The notes under the pieces were generated by a model, which was not told the DNA's origin, did not search any database, and was given only the letters and a program-made list of their open reading frames with translations. A program made the position numbers and the translations under genes. A DNA stretch of 64,000 nt. Source: Actinoplanes palleronii (lineage in GTDB: Bacteria > Actinomycetota > Actinomycetes > Mycobacteriales > Micromonosporaceae). Shown piece after piece: positions 10,929-22,177 of the stretch; the stretch's first letter is position 1; each line of letters starts with the position of its first letter. The stretch spans positions 38,773-102,772 of the forward strand of contig NZ_BOMS01000042.1 in NCBI RefSeq assembly GCF_016862315.1, given 5' to 3'.

Positions 10929-12554
10929 GTGAGAACAACGATCCGGGCCGGGTTGTCCGGTGTGGCGGCGGCCGCGGTCGCCCTCGGGGTGGCCGAACTG
11001 CTCGCGGTGGTCGCCGGTGCCCGCTCGGCCCCGCTGATCGCGGTCGGCGGTGTGGTCGTCGATCACGTGCCACCCGCGGTCAAGGACTTCGGCATCTCGG
11101 TGTTCGGGGTGCACGACAAGACCGCGCTGCTCACCGGGACGGCGATCCTTCTCGGGCTCTATGCGTACGGCGTCGGGGTGCTGGCCCGGCGCTGGTGGCC
11201 GGTCGCGATCGGCGGGATCGCGGTGTTCGGCGTGCTCGGCGCGGTCGCGGCGCTGACCCGCCCGGGCGCGGGTGCCGGTGCGGCGCTGCCGGCCCTGATC
11301 GGCGCGGCGCTGGCCGTCCCGGTGCTCCGGCACCTGCTCCGCCGCGCCGCTGCGGCCCAGCCCGCCGGCACCCCCGCGCCCGCCGGCACCGTTTCGCCCG
11401 GCGGCACCGTTTCGTCCGCGCAGGCCGGCAGTGCGCCGGGGTCGGCGGCGCCGGCCGTGCGCGAGCGGTCGCTCCCCGACGTGGCGTACGTCGAGGAGAG
11501 CCGCCGTCGTTTCGTCCGGGACCTGGGGATCGTGGCGGCCGTCGCGGCCGGCGGCGGGATCGCCGGCCGGTGGCTGAGCGACCGGGGCGCGGTGACCTCG
11601 GCCCGCGGGGCGGTCACCCTGCCGGCCCCGATCGCGGCCGCGCCGGTCGTACCGGCCGGTGCCCAGGTGACCGGCGCGGTGCCCTACGTGACGCCGAACC
11701 GGGACTTCTACCGGATCGACACCGCGCTGATCACGCCGCAGGTCGACCCGTCGGACTGGACCCTGCGGATCCACGGGATGGTCCGCAACCCGATCACCAT
11801 CACCTGGGCGGAGCTGCTGCAGCGGCCGATGGTCGAGCGGTATGTCACGCTCGCCTGCGTCTCCAACGACGTGGGCGGCGACCTGATCGGGAACGCGCTC
11901 TGGCTGGGCACCCCGATCAAAGCGCTGCTCGACGAGGCCGACCCGCTGCCCGGCGCGGACCAGGCGGTGCAGCGCTCGGTGGACGGCTGGACCTGCGGCA
12001 CCCCGACCGCGGTGCTGCGCGACGGACGGGATGCGCTGCTGGCCGTCGGCATGAACGGCGAGCCGCTGCCGGTGCCGCACGGCTTCCCGGTCCGGATGAT
12101 CGTTCCCGGACTGTACGGCTACGTCTCCGCCTGCAAGTGGATCACCGAGATCGAGCTGACTCGATTCTCGGACTTCGATGCCTACTGGGTGCCGCGCGGC
12201 TGGGCGGCACAGGCGCCGATCAAGACACAGTCCCGGATCGACACGCCCCGCGACGGTGCCACCCGGCATGCCGGCGAGGTCGTGGTGGCCGGCGTGGCCT
12301 GGGCGCAGCACCGCGGGGTCGCCAAGGTCGAGGTGCAGGTCGACGACGGTCCGTGGGCGGTGGCGTCGCTGGCGCCGGCGGTGTCCGACGACACCTGGCG
12401 GGAGTGGAAACACTCCTGGACGGCCACGCCCGGCAAGCACGTCCTGCGGGTCCGTGCCACCGATCTCGACGGCTACACGCAGACGTCCGAGCAGGCCTAT
12501 CCTGCGCCGGACGGTGCCACCGGATGGCACGAGGTGACGGTCTCTGTCGGGTAG
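10929..12554 (+). CDS. Membrane-anchored molybdopterin-dependent oxidoreductase (sulfite oxidase family)
   Basis: The N-terminal 110 residues hold about four hydrophobic segments, followed by an Ala/Pro-rich linker and a short segment resembling a signal anchor (VAAVAAGGGIAGRWL). The C-terminal part is the sulfite-oxidase catalytic fold. The molybdenum-ligand cysteine is in TLACVSNDVGGDLIGNA, with GMNGEPLPVPHGFPVRMIVPG and the CKWITEIEL stretch downstream, and an Ig-like Mo-Co dimerisation domain at the end (from about residue 435). It likely acts outside the membrane with an unknown electron acceptor and substrate. The start is GTG 10929 with a weak AGGCAGG upstream. Confidence 0.88.
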   Translation: MRTTIRAGLSGVAAAAVALGVAELLAVVAGARSAPLIAVGGVVVDHVPPAVKDFGISVFGVHDKTALLTGTAILLGLYAYGVGVLARRWWPVAIGGIAVFGVLGAVAALTRPGAGAGAALPALIGAALAVPVLRHLLRRAAAAQPAGTPAPAGTVSPGGTVSSAQAGSAPGSAAPAVRERSLPDVAYVEESRRRFVRDLGIVAAVAAGGGIAGRWLSDRGAVTSARGAVTLPAPIAAAPVVPAGAQVTGAVPYVTPNRDFYRIDTALITPQVDPSDWTLRIHGMVRNPITITWAELLQRPMVERYVTLACVSNDVGGDLIGNALWLGTPIKALLDEADPLPGADQAVQRSVDGWTCGTPTAVLRDGRDALLAVGMNGEPLPVPHGFPVRMIVPGLYGYVSACKWITEIELTRFSDFDAYWVPRGWAAQAPIKTQSRIDTPRDGATRHAGEVVVAGVAWAQHRGVAKVEVQVDDGPWAVASLAPAVSDDTWREWKHSWTATPGKHVLRVRATDLDGYTQTSEQAYPAPDGATGWHEVTVSVG

Positions 12555-12649
12555 TTGAAAGCCGCACTTTCGGTCCGACTCGAAAACGCAAGTCGCTCAT
12601 ACGGTGGGTTGCATGTCCACCGATGCGGTTGAAGAACCGCTGAACCACT

Positions 12650-12679
12650 CGACACGGCCCTCAGGGGAGGACCGTGTCG
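12650..12679. terminator. Probable terminator between oxidoreductase and whiB-family gene
   Basis: An inverted repeat (12650-12657 with 12672-12679, 8 bp, imperfectly extended inward) lies between convergent genes. There is no T-run. Confidence 0.45.
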
Positions 12680-12713
12680 CCAGTCGTGTGGTGATGCCGC
12701 GCGTCGGGCGAAT

Positions 12714-13100
12714 TCAGGCCGCCGGTGCCTGCCGCTGTGCGGGCACTGCCGATTTGTGGGGACGTCCGAGGCGTGCCTCGAGCCGGACCAGGTCGACCCG
12801 TCCGTGACGGTCTGCCAGATCCTCCCAGCCGACCGCGAGCAGCCGCAGCCGCTCCGATTCGCTGAAACCTCCCCAGACCCCGTACGGCTCGCGCACCGCG
12901 AGGGCTTGCGCGGCGCACTCGGCCCTGACCGGGCATGCTCCGCACATCGTCTTGGCCTTGGCCTCGCGGCGATTGCGGGACGAACCGCGCTCGCCGTCCG
13001 GGTGGAAGAACTGCGCACTGTCCCGGCCACGGCACAGTCCCAGCCGCTGCCAGTCCCACAGATCGGCGATCGGCCCGGGCAGCCTGCGAACGTTCGACAT
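12714..13100 (-). CDS. whiD: WhiB-family iron-sulfur transcription factor, WhiD/WhiB3-like
   Basis: The 128-residue protein has the four cluster-binding cysteines (Cys23, Cys53, Cys56, Cys62) and the turn motif GVWGG. The N-terminus RLPGPIADLWDWQ and the stretch FFHPDGERG, then REPYGVWGG, closely resemble Streptomyces WhiD, which is needed for late spore maturation. The ATG at 13100 is chosen because GGAGGG precedes it by 5 nt; the frame extends to a GTG at 13142 without an RBS. It is divergent from the bldM-like gene, the arrangement I recall in Streptomyces. WhiB proteins act by binding the sigma-A region 4 domain and DNA, with a [4Fe-4S] cluster responsive to oxygen or NO. Confidence 0.88.
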   Translation of the reverse strand: MSNVRRLPGPIADLWDWQRLGLCRGRDSAQFFHPDGERGSSRNRREAKAKTMCGACPVRAECAAQALAVREPYGVWGGFSESERLRLLAVGWEDLADRHGRVDLVRLEARLGRPHKSAVPAQRQAPAA

Positions 13101-13331
13101 CAACACCCTCCTCACCGCGCGGCACCGCGGATTGGTCGACACGGGGGCCCGTCACAGGCCTCACGCGGGTGTACCCCGGCAAAAGCCGGCTCACACGCAA
13201 CATGTCGATGTCTCTGCGAGCCGTGTGGCAAAGAGGTGGCAAGTCATACCTTTCTTTCCTGTTTTTTCCATCTAAAGCGCGTAATGCTGCGGCCCTCGCG
13301 TGATCTCCTCTGAGAGAGAAGGAGGATCACT

Positions 13332-14180
13332 GTGCGTACCGTCCTCGTGTGCGTCCGAACCCCGCTGGCGGCCCAGACCGTCGCGTCCACCGCGGCCCGG
13401 CTCGGCATGACCGGCGTCGTCCGGACTGCGGTCAGCGAGACCGAGGCCATGATCCGACTGGCGGAACGGCCGGCCGAAGTGGTTCTGGCCGATACCGCCG
13501 TGACCCGCCCTGACAGCGTCGGCTTCACCCGGCGCGTACTCGCTCGTGCCCCACAGGCGCAGCTGGTGCTCTTCGGTGCTGAAGACCCCCGAGTGGCGGC
13601 GGCAGCCGTCGCCGCCGGCGCCCGCGGAGTGATCCGTGGCGTCGAACACGACCTGGTCAGCGTCGTCGCCAAGGCGCTGCTCCTACTGCTGTTGCCGGTA
13701 CGCCCGCAGGGCATGCCGATCAACGGCGCGAACGCTCAGCCGGCCGGCGTCGCCGGTGGGATGCGCAACAGCAATTCTCCGGCGACTCGCGGGCAGTACC
13801 GCGACGGGATCGGCATGACGGTCGCGAACGCGGCGTCCGTACCGGCCATGCTCGGGCCGAACGCGCCGATGGTGCCGGTGCAGCGCGGTGACGCGCCGAT
13901 CGACCCGGCCACCGGACGGCCGATGGTGGCCTGGCCGGGCAACGAGGGCGCGGTGATGGCCGACGCTCCGCCGACCGGGCGGCGGCTCACGCTCACCGAG
14001 CGCGAGTTGCAGGTGCTGCGCGGGATGGCGGACGGGAAGAGCAACGCCGAGATCGGGCGCGAGCTCTTCGTCTCGGAGGACACCGTCAAGACGCACGCCC
14101 GCCGCTTGTTCCGCAAGCTGGGCGCCCGCGACCGCGCACACGCGGTGGCCGCGGGATTCCGGGCGGGCCTGGTGGCCTGA
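13332..14180 (+). CDS. bldM: BldM-like orphan response regulator with degenerate receiver
   Basis: The C-terminal LuxR-type HTH (residues about 215-282) contains SNAEIGRELFVSEDTVKTHA and KLGARDRAHAVAAGFRAGLV, nearly identical to Streptomyces BldM as I remember it. The N-terminal receiver is degenerate. The acidic pair near the N-terminus is replaced (VCVRTP) and the conserved Lys is Arg (GVIRG), while an Asp remains at position 54. A roughly 95-residue Gly/Pro/Ala-rich linker separates the domains, making it 282 residues against about 200 in Streptomyces. The RBS GAAGGAGG precedes the GTG. It sits divergent to whiD and beside DUF5319/guaB. The likely role is regulating aerial growth or sporulation, perhaps as a heterodimer with a WhiI-type partner. 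Confidence 0.82.
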   Translation: MRTVLVCVRTPLAAQTVASTAARLGMTGVVRTAVSETEAMIRLAERPAEVVLADTAVTRPDSVGFTRRVLARAPQAQLVLFGAEDPRVAAAAVAAGARGVIRGVEHDLVSVVAKALLLLLLPVRPQGMPINGANAQPAGVAGGMRNSNSPATRGQYRDGIGMTVANAASVPAMLGPNAPMVPVQRGDAPIDPATGRPMVAWPGNEGAVMADAPPTGRRLTLTERELQVLRGMADGKSNAEIGRELFVSEDTVKTHARRLFRKLGARDRAHAVAAGFRAGLVA

Positions 14181-14197
14181 ACGACAGGTTCGACAGA

Positions 14198-14242
14198 ATC
14201 GGTACGGGGCAGGCGGAGAACAACCGCCTGCCCCGTACCGAT
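14198..14242. terminator. Bidirectional terminator between bldM and DUF5319 gene
   Basis: A perfect 19-bp inverted repeat (14198-14216 with 14224-14242) with a 7-nt loop lies between convergent genes. Confidence 0.85.
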
Positions 14243-14253
14243 GTCAGAGCTCT

Positions 14254-14661
14254 CTAGCTCGCGTCCTCGTCGCTGCCCTCGGTGAGGGTGTCGTGGACGC
14301 CGTCGGCGTAGCCCCGGGCGTACTCCCAGGTGACGTAGTGATCCGGGTCGGGGTCGTAGGCCGGCTCGTGGACCCGGGGCCGGCCGCTGCTCAACAGGTG
14401 GCGCAGGTTGCCCCGGAGCAGATCCCAGTCGAAGTAGTGCGGCTCGTGGCAGTCCTCGCACTCGATGACCAGACCACGGATGCCGGTCGGGCTCAGCAAC
14501 GCCTGGTAGATCTCCAGATCGGAGAGGTCCTCCAGGACGTCCTGCCGCTCCTCCTCGGTCAGCGGTTCGCTCTCGGCGTCCTCGTTGAGGTCGTCGAGTT
14601 CCGCAGCCGGGTCGGCGGGGTCGCCGTTGAAGGGGTCGATCGGCTCTTCTTGCACCCCCAT
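14254..14661 (-). CDS. DUF5319 conserved actinobacterial protein
   Basis: This is a small acidic cytosolic protein of 135 residues. The first 60 residues are very rich in Asp and Glu. The conserved core is EIYQALLSPTGIRGLVIECE followed by CHEPHYFDWDLLR and HEPAYDPDPDHYVTWEYARG. Two cysteines (ECEDCHE) could bind a metal. The ATG is preceded by GGGAGGTGAG. It is found between bldM and guaB in actinomycetes as I recall, which argues for a conserved but unknown function. It is divergent from guaB. Confidence 0.82.
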   Translation of the reverse strand: MGVQEEPIDPFNGDPADPAAELDDLNEDAESEPLTEEERQDVLEDLSDLEIYQALLSPTGIRGLVIECEDCHEPHYFDWDLLRGNLRHLLSSGRPRVHEPAYDPDPDHYVTWEYARGYADGVHDTLTEGSDEDAS

Positions 14662-14772
14662 ACCGTACTCACCTCCCGGCCGGGTGTGCTGGCCCGCACG
14701 TTCTGTCCGCCGCCTGGGTGGCCCCTCCGGGCTGGGTAGGATGATGAACTCCGCCTCTTCTCTAGGGAATGA

Positions 14773-16263
<1,491 letters not shown>

Positions 16264-16315
16264 AGCCTCCAACCACCCCACCCGCCGCCCGAAAAAGGAC
16301 TGAAGGCGCCCTGCC

Positions 16316-17437
16316 ATGCGTGACGTAGTGGAGATCGGCCTAGGTAAGACCGCTCAGCGCGGCTACCACCTGGATGACATCGCGATCGTGCCGAGCCGGC
16401 GGACCCGGGACGTGGACGACGTGTCGACCGAGTGGAAGCTCGACGCGTACCCATTCAAGATCCCCTGCGTCGCGCACCCGTCGGACGCCACCATGAGCCC
16501 GGACTCGGCGATCGCCCTGGGCCGCCTCGGCGGCCTGGGCGTGCTCAACGCCGAGGGCCTCTGGACGCGCTACGAGGACCCCAGCAAGATCCTCGAGGAG
16601 CTCGCCTCGCTGGACGAGGAGGCGGACGCCACCAAGCGGCTGCAGGAGGTCTACTCCGAGCCGATCAAGCCGGAGCTGATCGCCGAGCGGGTCCGGCAGA
16701 TCCGTGAGGGCGGTGTCACCGTCGCGGTCCGGGTGTCGCCGCAGCACACCCTGGCGCTCGCACCGGTGATCCTCGACGCCGGCGTGGACCTGCTGGTCAT
16801 CCAGGGCACCCTGGTCTCGGCCGAGCACGTCTCGACCACCGACGAGCCGCTGAACCTCAAGGAGTTCATCGCCGACCTCGACCTCCCGGTCATCGTCGGC
16901 GGCTGCACCGACTACAAGACCGCCCTGCACCTGATGCGCACCGGTGCGGCCGGCGTGATCGTCGGGGTGGGCGCGGACGAGTGGGCGACCACCGACACCG
17001 TGCTCGGGATCCGGGTGCCGATGGCGACCGCGATCGCCGACGCCGCGGCCGCCCGCCGCGACTACCTGGACGAGACCGGTGGCCGCTACGTGCACCTGAT
17101 CGCCGACGGCGGCATCGCCACCTCCGGCGACATCGCCAAGGCGATCGGCTGCGGCGCCGACGCGGTGATGCTGGGCGAGCCGCTCTCGCTGGCCGAGGGC
17201 GCGCCGGCCGGTGGCGCCTGGTGGCACTCGGCGGCCAGCCACCCGGCTCTGCCGCGGGGCGGGTTCTGCATCGCCGGCGAGCCGGACGGCAGCCTCGAGC
17301 AGCTGCTCTACGGCCCGGCGAACAGCCCGAACGGCCAGCTCAACCTGTTCGGCGGCCTGCGCCGCGCGATGGCCAAGTGCGGCTACCGCGACGTCAAGGA
17401 GTTCCAGAAGGTAGCGCTGGTCCTCGACCAGAGCTGA
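16316..17437 (+). CDS. guaB3: GuaB3 family IMP dehydrogenase-related protein
   Basis: This is a paralogue of the IMP dehydrogenase barrel, 373 residues, without the CBS pair. Phosphate-binding and structural elements remain ([27 protein letters not shown]). The segment aligned with the catalytic loop of GuaB reads GVGADEWATTDTVLGI and has no cysteine, so classical thioimidate chemistry cannot occur at that position. GuaB3 sits next to guaB in most actinobacteria; its physiological reaction there is unsettled. The ATG at 16316 lies 52 nt after guaB, suggesting co-transcription. A palindromic repeat begins 7 nt after the stop. Confidence 0.92.
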   Translation: MRDVVEIGLGKTAQRGYHLDDIAIVPSRRTRDVDDVSTEWKLDAYPFKIPCVAHPSDATMSPDSAIALGRLGGLGVLNAEGLWTRYEDPSKILEELASLDEEADATKRLQEVYSEPIKPELIAERVRQIREGGVTVAVRVSPQHTLALAPVILDAGVDLLVIQGTLVSAEHVSTTDEPLNLKEFIADLDLPVIVGGCTDYKTALHLMRTGAAGVIVGVGADEWATTDTVLGIRVPMATAIADAAAARRDYLDETGGRYVHLIADGGIATSGDIAKAIGCGADAVMLGEPLSLAEGAPAGGAWWHSAASHPALPRGGFCIAGEPDGSLEQLLYGPANSPNGQLNLFGGLRRAMAKCGYRDVKEFQKVALVLDQS

Positions 17438-17443
17438 CCGCGA

Positions 17444-17486
17444 GTGTGTGAAGTTTGGGTGCGCTCCGCGCCCAAACTCCCCACAC
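17444..17486. repeat. Dispersed palindromic repeat, locus 1 copy 1
   Basis: An imperfect palindrome with left arm GTGTGTGAAGTTTGGGTGCG, loop CTC, and a right arm that differs near its end. It belongs to the same family as the copy at 17504 and the three copies at 38386-38550. It lies in the convergent gap after guaB3. Confidence 0.85.
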
Positions 17487-17503
17487 CTCAGGCCGAGAGC
17501 CCG

Positions 17504-17550
17504 CAATGTGTGAAGTTTGGGTGCGCTCCGCGCCCAAACTTCACACATTG
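17504..17550. repeat. Dispersed palindromic repeat, locus 1 copy 2 (perfect hairpin)
   Basis: A 22-bp stem (17504-17525 with 17529-17550; one G-T wobble) closes a 3-nt CTC loop. It ends 1 nt before the stop codon of the convergent M1 peptidase gene, so it is well placed as a two-way terminator. Confidence 0.88.
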
Positions 17551-17551
17551 G

Positions 17552-18979
<1,428 letters not shown>

Positions 18980-19006
18980 AAGGCGAGGTTAAGACCGGCC
19001 GCCCGA

Positions 19007-20113
19007 TCAGCCCTTGTTGACCAGCTTCGGGTGCGCCTTCAGGTATGCCGGGATCTTGCCCTTGGCCACCGCGCTGAGGAAGCCGCGAGCCTCGGTGTTC
19101 AGCTGTTCGCCCAGGTAGCCGCCGCCGCTGCCGACTCCGCTGCCGTCCAGGTGGACCATGGTGACCTTCGCCGGTGCGAGGTCACGCAAGGCGTACGCGT
19201 ACTCGACCGGGCGACGCCCGCCCACCGTGACGAGGGTCTTGCCGAGCGCGGTGATCACCGCTTCCAGCTTCGTCGCGTCGGTCAGCTGCTCGCTCAGCGC
19301 CTTGGTGAGGATCGCCTTGACCAGCTGCCGCTGATGGCGGGTCCGGTCGTAGTCGCCGTTCGGCAGGCCGTACCGCTGGCGGGCGTAGTCGATCGCCTGC
19401 CAGCCGGTCAGGTGCCGCTTGCCGGGCAGGTAGACCGCCTGCGGGCCGACGTAGTCGTGACCGACCAGCTTGCGGGCCTTGCCGTCCGGGGTGCGGTGCC
19501 GGGACTTGACCTTCTGATCCACGGTGAGGTCGATGCCACCGAGCTTGTCGACGAGCTTGTCCAGACCGCCGAAGTTGAGGATCGCCCCGGCCTGGATGGT
19601 CTTGATGCCGGTGTAGTTGCCGATGGTCTTGGCCAGCAGCTCGTACCCGTTCTGGATGTTCTTGGTCTTCTTGCCGGGCAACCGGGAGCCGTATGCCATC
19701 GCCTCGGTGATCTTGTGGCGCCCGCCGGCGAAGCCGGACTTCTTGAACGCCGGGATGACCACCCGCAGGTCCCGGGGGAGCGAGTAGAGGTACGCGGACT
19801 TCAGGCCGGTGTCGACGTGCAACAGCATGATCGTGTCGGAGTGCGACTCCCAGTCCGAAATGGTGATCCGGGTGTCCACGCCGACCAGCAGCAGGTCCAG
19901 CGGGCCGGTGATGTCGGCGCCGGGGGAGGGTGCCGGTGACGCCGACGGGCTCGGTGTCGACTCCAGCACCGGCGCGGAGGCCGGCGCCGAACCCACCGGA
20001 GCGGCGTCGGTGCTGTCCGAGCCCCGGTTGACGGCGATCGCCACACCGATGCCGGCGAGCAGGGCCACCACTGCCCCGATCACCACGGCCCACGTGATCT
20101 TGCTGTTCCGCAT
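19007..20113 (-). CDS. LytR-CpsA-Psr (LCP) family cell-wall glycopolymer ligase
   Basis: This is an extracytoplasmic phosphotransferase that attaches undecaprenyl-linked glycopolymers to peptidoglycan. A signal anchor (residues 8-28) is followed by a Ser/Pro-rich stalk and the LCP domain. Conserved residues are visible in LLVGVDTR, SDTIMLLHVDT, YLYSLPRDLRV, HKITEAMAYG, GGIDLTVDQ and YARQRYGLPNGDYDRTRHQR. At 368 residues it is a short LCP without the LytR C-terminal domain. AGGGTG precedes the ATG. It is divergent from the subtilisin gene. Confidence 0.92.
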   Translation of the reverse strand: MRNSKITWAVVIGAVVALLAGIGVAIAVNRGSDSTDAAPVGSAPASAPVLESTPSPSASPAPSPGADITGPLDLLLVGVDTRITISDWESHSDTIMLLHVDTGLKSAYLYSLPRDLRVVIPAFKKSGFAGGRHKITEAMAYGSRLPGKKTKNIQNGYELLAKTIGNYTGIKTIQAGAILNFGGLDKLVDKLGGIDLTVDQKVKSRHRTPDGKARKLVGHDYVGPQAVYLPGKRHLTGWQAIDYARQRYGLPNGDYDRTRHQRQLVKAILTKALSEQLTDATKLEAVITALGKTLVTVGGRRPVEYAYALRDLAPAKVTMVHLDGSGVGSGGGYLGEQLNTEARGFLSAVAKGKIPAYLKAHPKLVNKG

Positions 20114-20258
20114 AGCGGCACCCTAAGTCACTGCCGTGACGTGCTCAATCCCCATTCATCCCGTTCTCTGGAAGGGGTCTTGCGAAATTTATGATCACCA
20201 GTACTCTGGCCGGGCGATTCGCCGGTTCGCGGCGATCGCCACGGGGAGGCACTCGCAT

Positions 20259-22094
20259 ATGAACCCTCAAGCCCGGCGGTGGACCGTCGGACTTCTTTCC
20301 GCAACTCTGATCACCGGGGCGGGCGCCATCGCCGGTCCGGCCAGCGCTGCGGAAGTCGCGCCGGTACCGCTGGTGATCGGCCTCAAGCCCGGCCACGACG
20401 CCTCCGCCAAGCTGGCCACCCTGGCCCGGCTCGGTCTGCAGGGCGCCGAGGCGCAGGGACAGGCCCGCAAGGGACTGCTCGCCGAGATCGGCGCCAAAGC
20501 AATCAGTGTTCCGGCCAACCGGGTCGACCTCGCGCTGGCCCTGCTGCGGCAGGACCCGGCGGTCGCCTACGCCTCGGTCGACCATGTGGCCAAGGTCGTC
20601 GACGTCACGCCGAACGACACGGTGTACGCCAAGGGTCAGCCCGAGCTGCCGCAGCTGAACGTGCCGGCCGCCTGGGACACCACCACCGGTACGGATTCCG
20701 TCGTCGTCGCGGTCGTCGACAGCGGAGTGACCCCGGTCGGCGACCTGGCCGACCAGCTCGTGCCCGGCACGGACTTCGTCGCCGGCGACAACGACCCGCG
20801 CGACGGTGGCGACTTCCCGCACGGGACGGTCGTCGCGTCGCTGATCGCGGCCAAGGGCAACAACGGCACCGGCATGGCCGGTGTCTGCTGGGAGTGCAAG
20901 ATCATGCCGGTCCGGGTGATGGACCACACGGGCTCCGGTCCGTTCTCGACCATCGCCCAGGGCATCGTCTACGCGGCCCAGAACAACGCCGACATCATCA
21001 ACCTGTCGCTGGGTTCGCCCTACAACGACCCGGTGGTCGCGAACGCGGTGGCCTACGCCAACGCGCGCGGCGTGCTGGTGGTGGCCGCGGCCGGCAACGA
21101 CAACAAGACCAGCAAGTTCTATCCGGCGGCGTACCCGGACGTGCTGTCGGTCGGCGGCACGAACACCTACAACACCCCCGACGTCCAGAAGAAGTCCAGC
21201 TTCTCCAACTACGGGACGAACTGGGTCGACGTGGCGGCGCCGGGCATCACGGCCGGCATGACCAAGACCGGCAAGTACTGCCACGGCGACGACACCACCC
21301 CGGACGACACGTCGTGCGGGGAGATCATCAACGGCACGCGGTACTACTACGTGCAGGGCACGTCGTTCGCGTCGCCGCTGGTGGCCGGTATCGCCGGGCT
21401 GGTCAAGTCGGCGCACCCGACCTACACCGGCTGGGCCTTGCAGAGCGCCATCACCCGCTCGACCAAGACCGGAACGGCCCGCAACTGGACCCGGTACGGC
21501 CTGGTGGACGCAGCCAAGGCGCTCACCATGGACACCGACGCCCGGGTGCCGACCATCGGGTACATCTCGCCGGGACAGAACGCCAAGGTGCACGGCAACG
21601 TCGCGATCAAGCCGGTCGGCGCGACCGACAGCTGGTCCGGTGTGATGAAGGCGGAGCTGTACGTCAACGGCAAGTGGGCCGACTGGGCCTACAAGGCGCC
21701 GTTCGCGCCCACGCTGAAGACCGGGACCCGCAACGGCCCGATCAAGGTCAAGCTGAAGGTCACCGACAAGGCCGGCAACGCGGCCTGGACCGGTGAGCGC
21801 ACGGTGATCGCGGACAACATCAAGCCCAAGGTCGCGCTCACCAGCGCCAAGAAGAACAAGGCGAAGGTGTCCGGCACCGTCACGATCAAGGCGAAGGCCA
21901 GTGACGTGTCCGGGATCAGCAAGGTGCAGCTGCTGGTCAACGGCAAGGTGGTGGCGACCGACACCACCGCCGGTTACTCGCTGAGCTTCAAGGTCAAGAA
22001 CCAGGCCAAGAAGATGAACGTGCGCCTCCGGGCGTACGACAAGGCGGGCAACTACCTCACCACCGCGGTCCTGCGCACGTACTACCGCGCCTGA
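20259..22094 (+). CDS. Secreted subtilisin-like (S8) serine protease with Ig-like C-terminal repeats
   Basis: The 611-residue product starts with a Sec signal peptide (cleavage likely after PASAAE). A pro-region follows, then the S8 catalytic domain with Asp in VVAVVDSGV, His in DFPHGTVVASLIAA and Ser in VQGTSFASPLVAG. After about residue 430 two Ig-like modules follow (DSWSGVMKAELYVNGKWAD and DVSGISKVQLLVNGKVVATD). The catalytic domain has paired cysteines (GVCWECK). The ATG at 20259 is supported by GGGGAGG about 9 nt upstream. It probably degrades extracellular protein. A strong terminator follows. Confidence 0.93.
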   Translation: MNPQARRWTVGLLSATLITGAGAIAGPASAAEVAPVPLVIGLKPGHDASAKLATLARLGLQGAEAQGQARKGLLAEIGAKAISVPANRVDLALALLRQDPAVAYASVDHVAKVVDVTPNDTVYAKGQPELPQLNVPAAWDTTTGTDSVVVAVVDSGVTPVGDLADQLVPGTDFVAGDNDPRDGGDFPHGTVVASLIAAKGNNGTGMAGVCWECKIMPVRVMDHTGSGPFSTIAQGIVYAAQNNADIINLSLGSPYNDPVVANAVAYANARGVLVVAAAGNDNKTSKFYPAAYPDVLSVGGTNTYNTPDVQKKSSFSNYGTNWVDVAAPGITAGMTKTGKYCHGDDTTPDDTSCGEIINGTRYYYVQGTSFASPLVAGIAGLVKSAHPTYTGWALQSAITRSTKTGTARNWTRYGLVDAAKALTMDTDARVPTIGYISPGQNAKVHGNVAIKPVGATDSWSGVMKAELYVNGKWADWAYKAPFAPTLKTGTRNGPIKVKLKVTDKAGNAAWTGERTVIADNIKPKVALTSAKKNKAKVSGTVTIKAKASDVSGISKVQLLVNGKVVATDTTAGYSLSFKVKNQAKKMNVRLRAYDKAGNYLTTAVLRTYYRA

Positions 22095-22106
22095 CGCATC
22101 GCACCA

Positions 22107-22140
22107 ACGAGGGGCCGGTCGGTGACGACCGGCCCCTCGT
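22107..22140 (+). terminator. Terminator after subtilisin gene
   Basis: A perfect 15-bp stem (22107-22121 with 22126-22140) with a 4-nt loop lies 12 nt after the stop. Confidence 0.85.
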
Positions 22141-22177
22141 CGTCTTCCGGCCGGGCCGCCGTCGGTAAACTCGCCGG

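Noticed and set aside
9414..12530. A 1038-codon open frame on the minus strand
   Set aside because: It runs antisense across the M16 peptidase and molybdopterin oxidoreductase genes, is Arg/Gly/His/Asp-rich low-complexity translation, and has no family features. It is a GC-driven shadow.
17444..17550. CRISPR-like array
   Set aside because: Only two palindromic units with one short spacer, no cas genes, and the units are full hairpins. It fits a REP-like element better.
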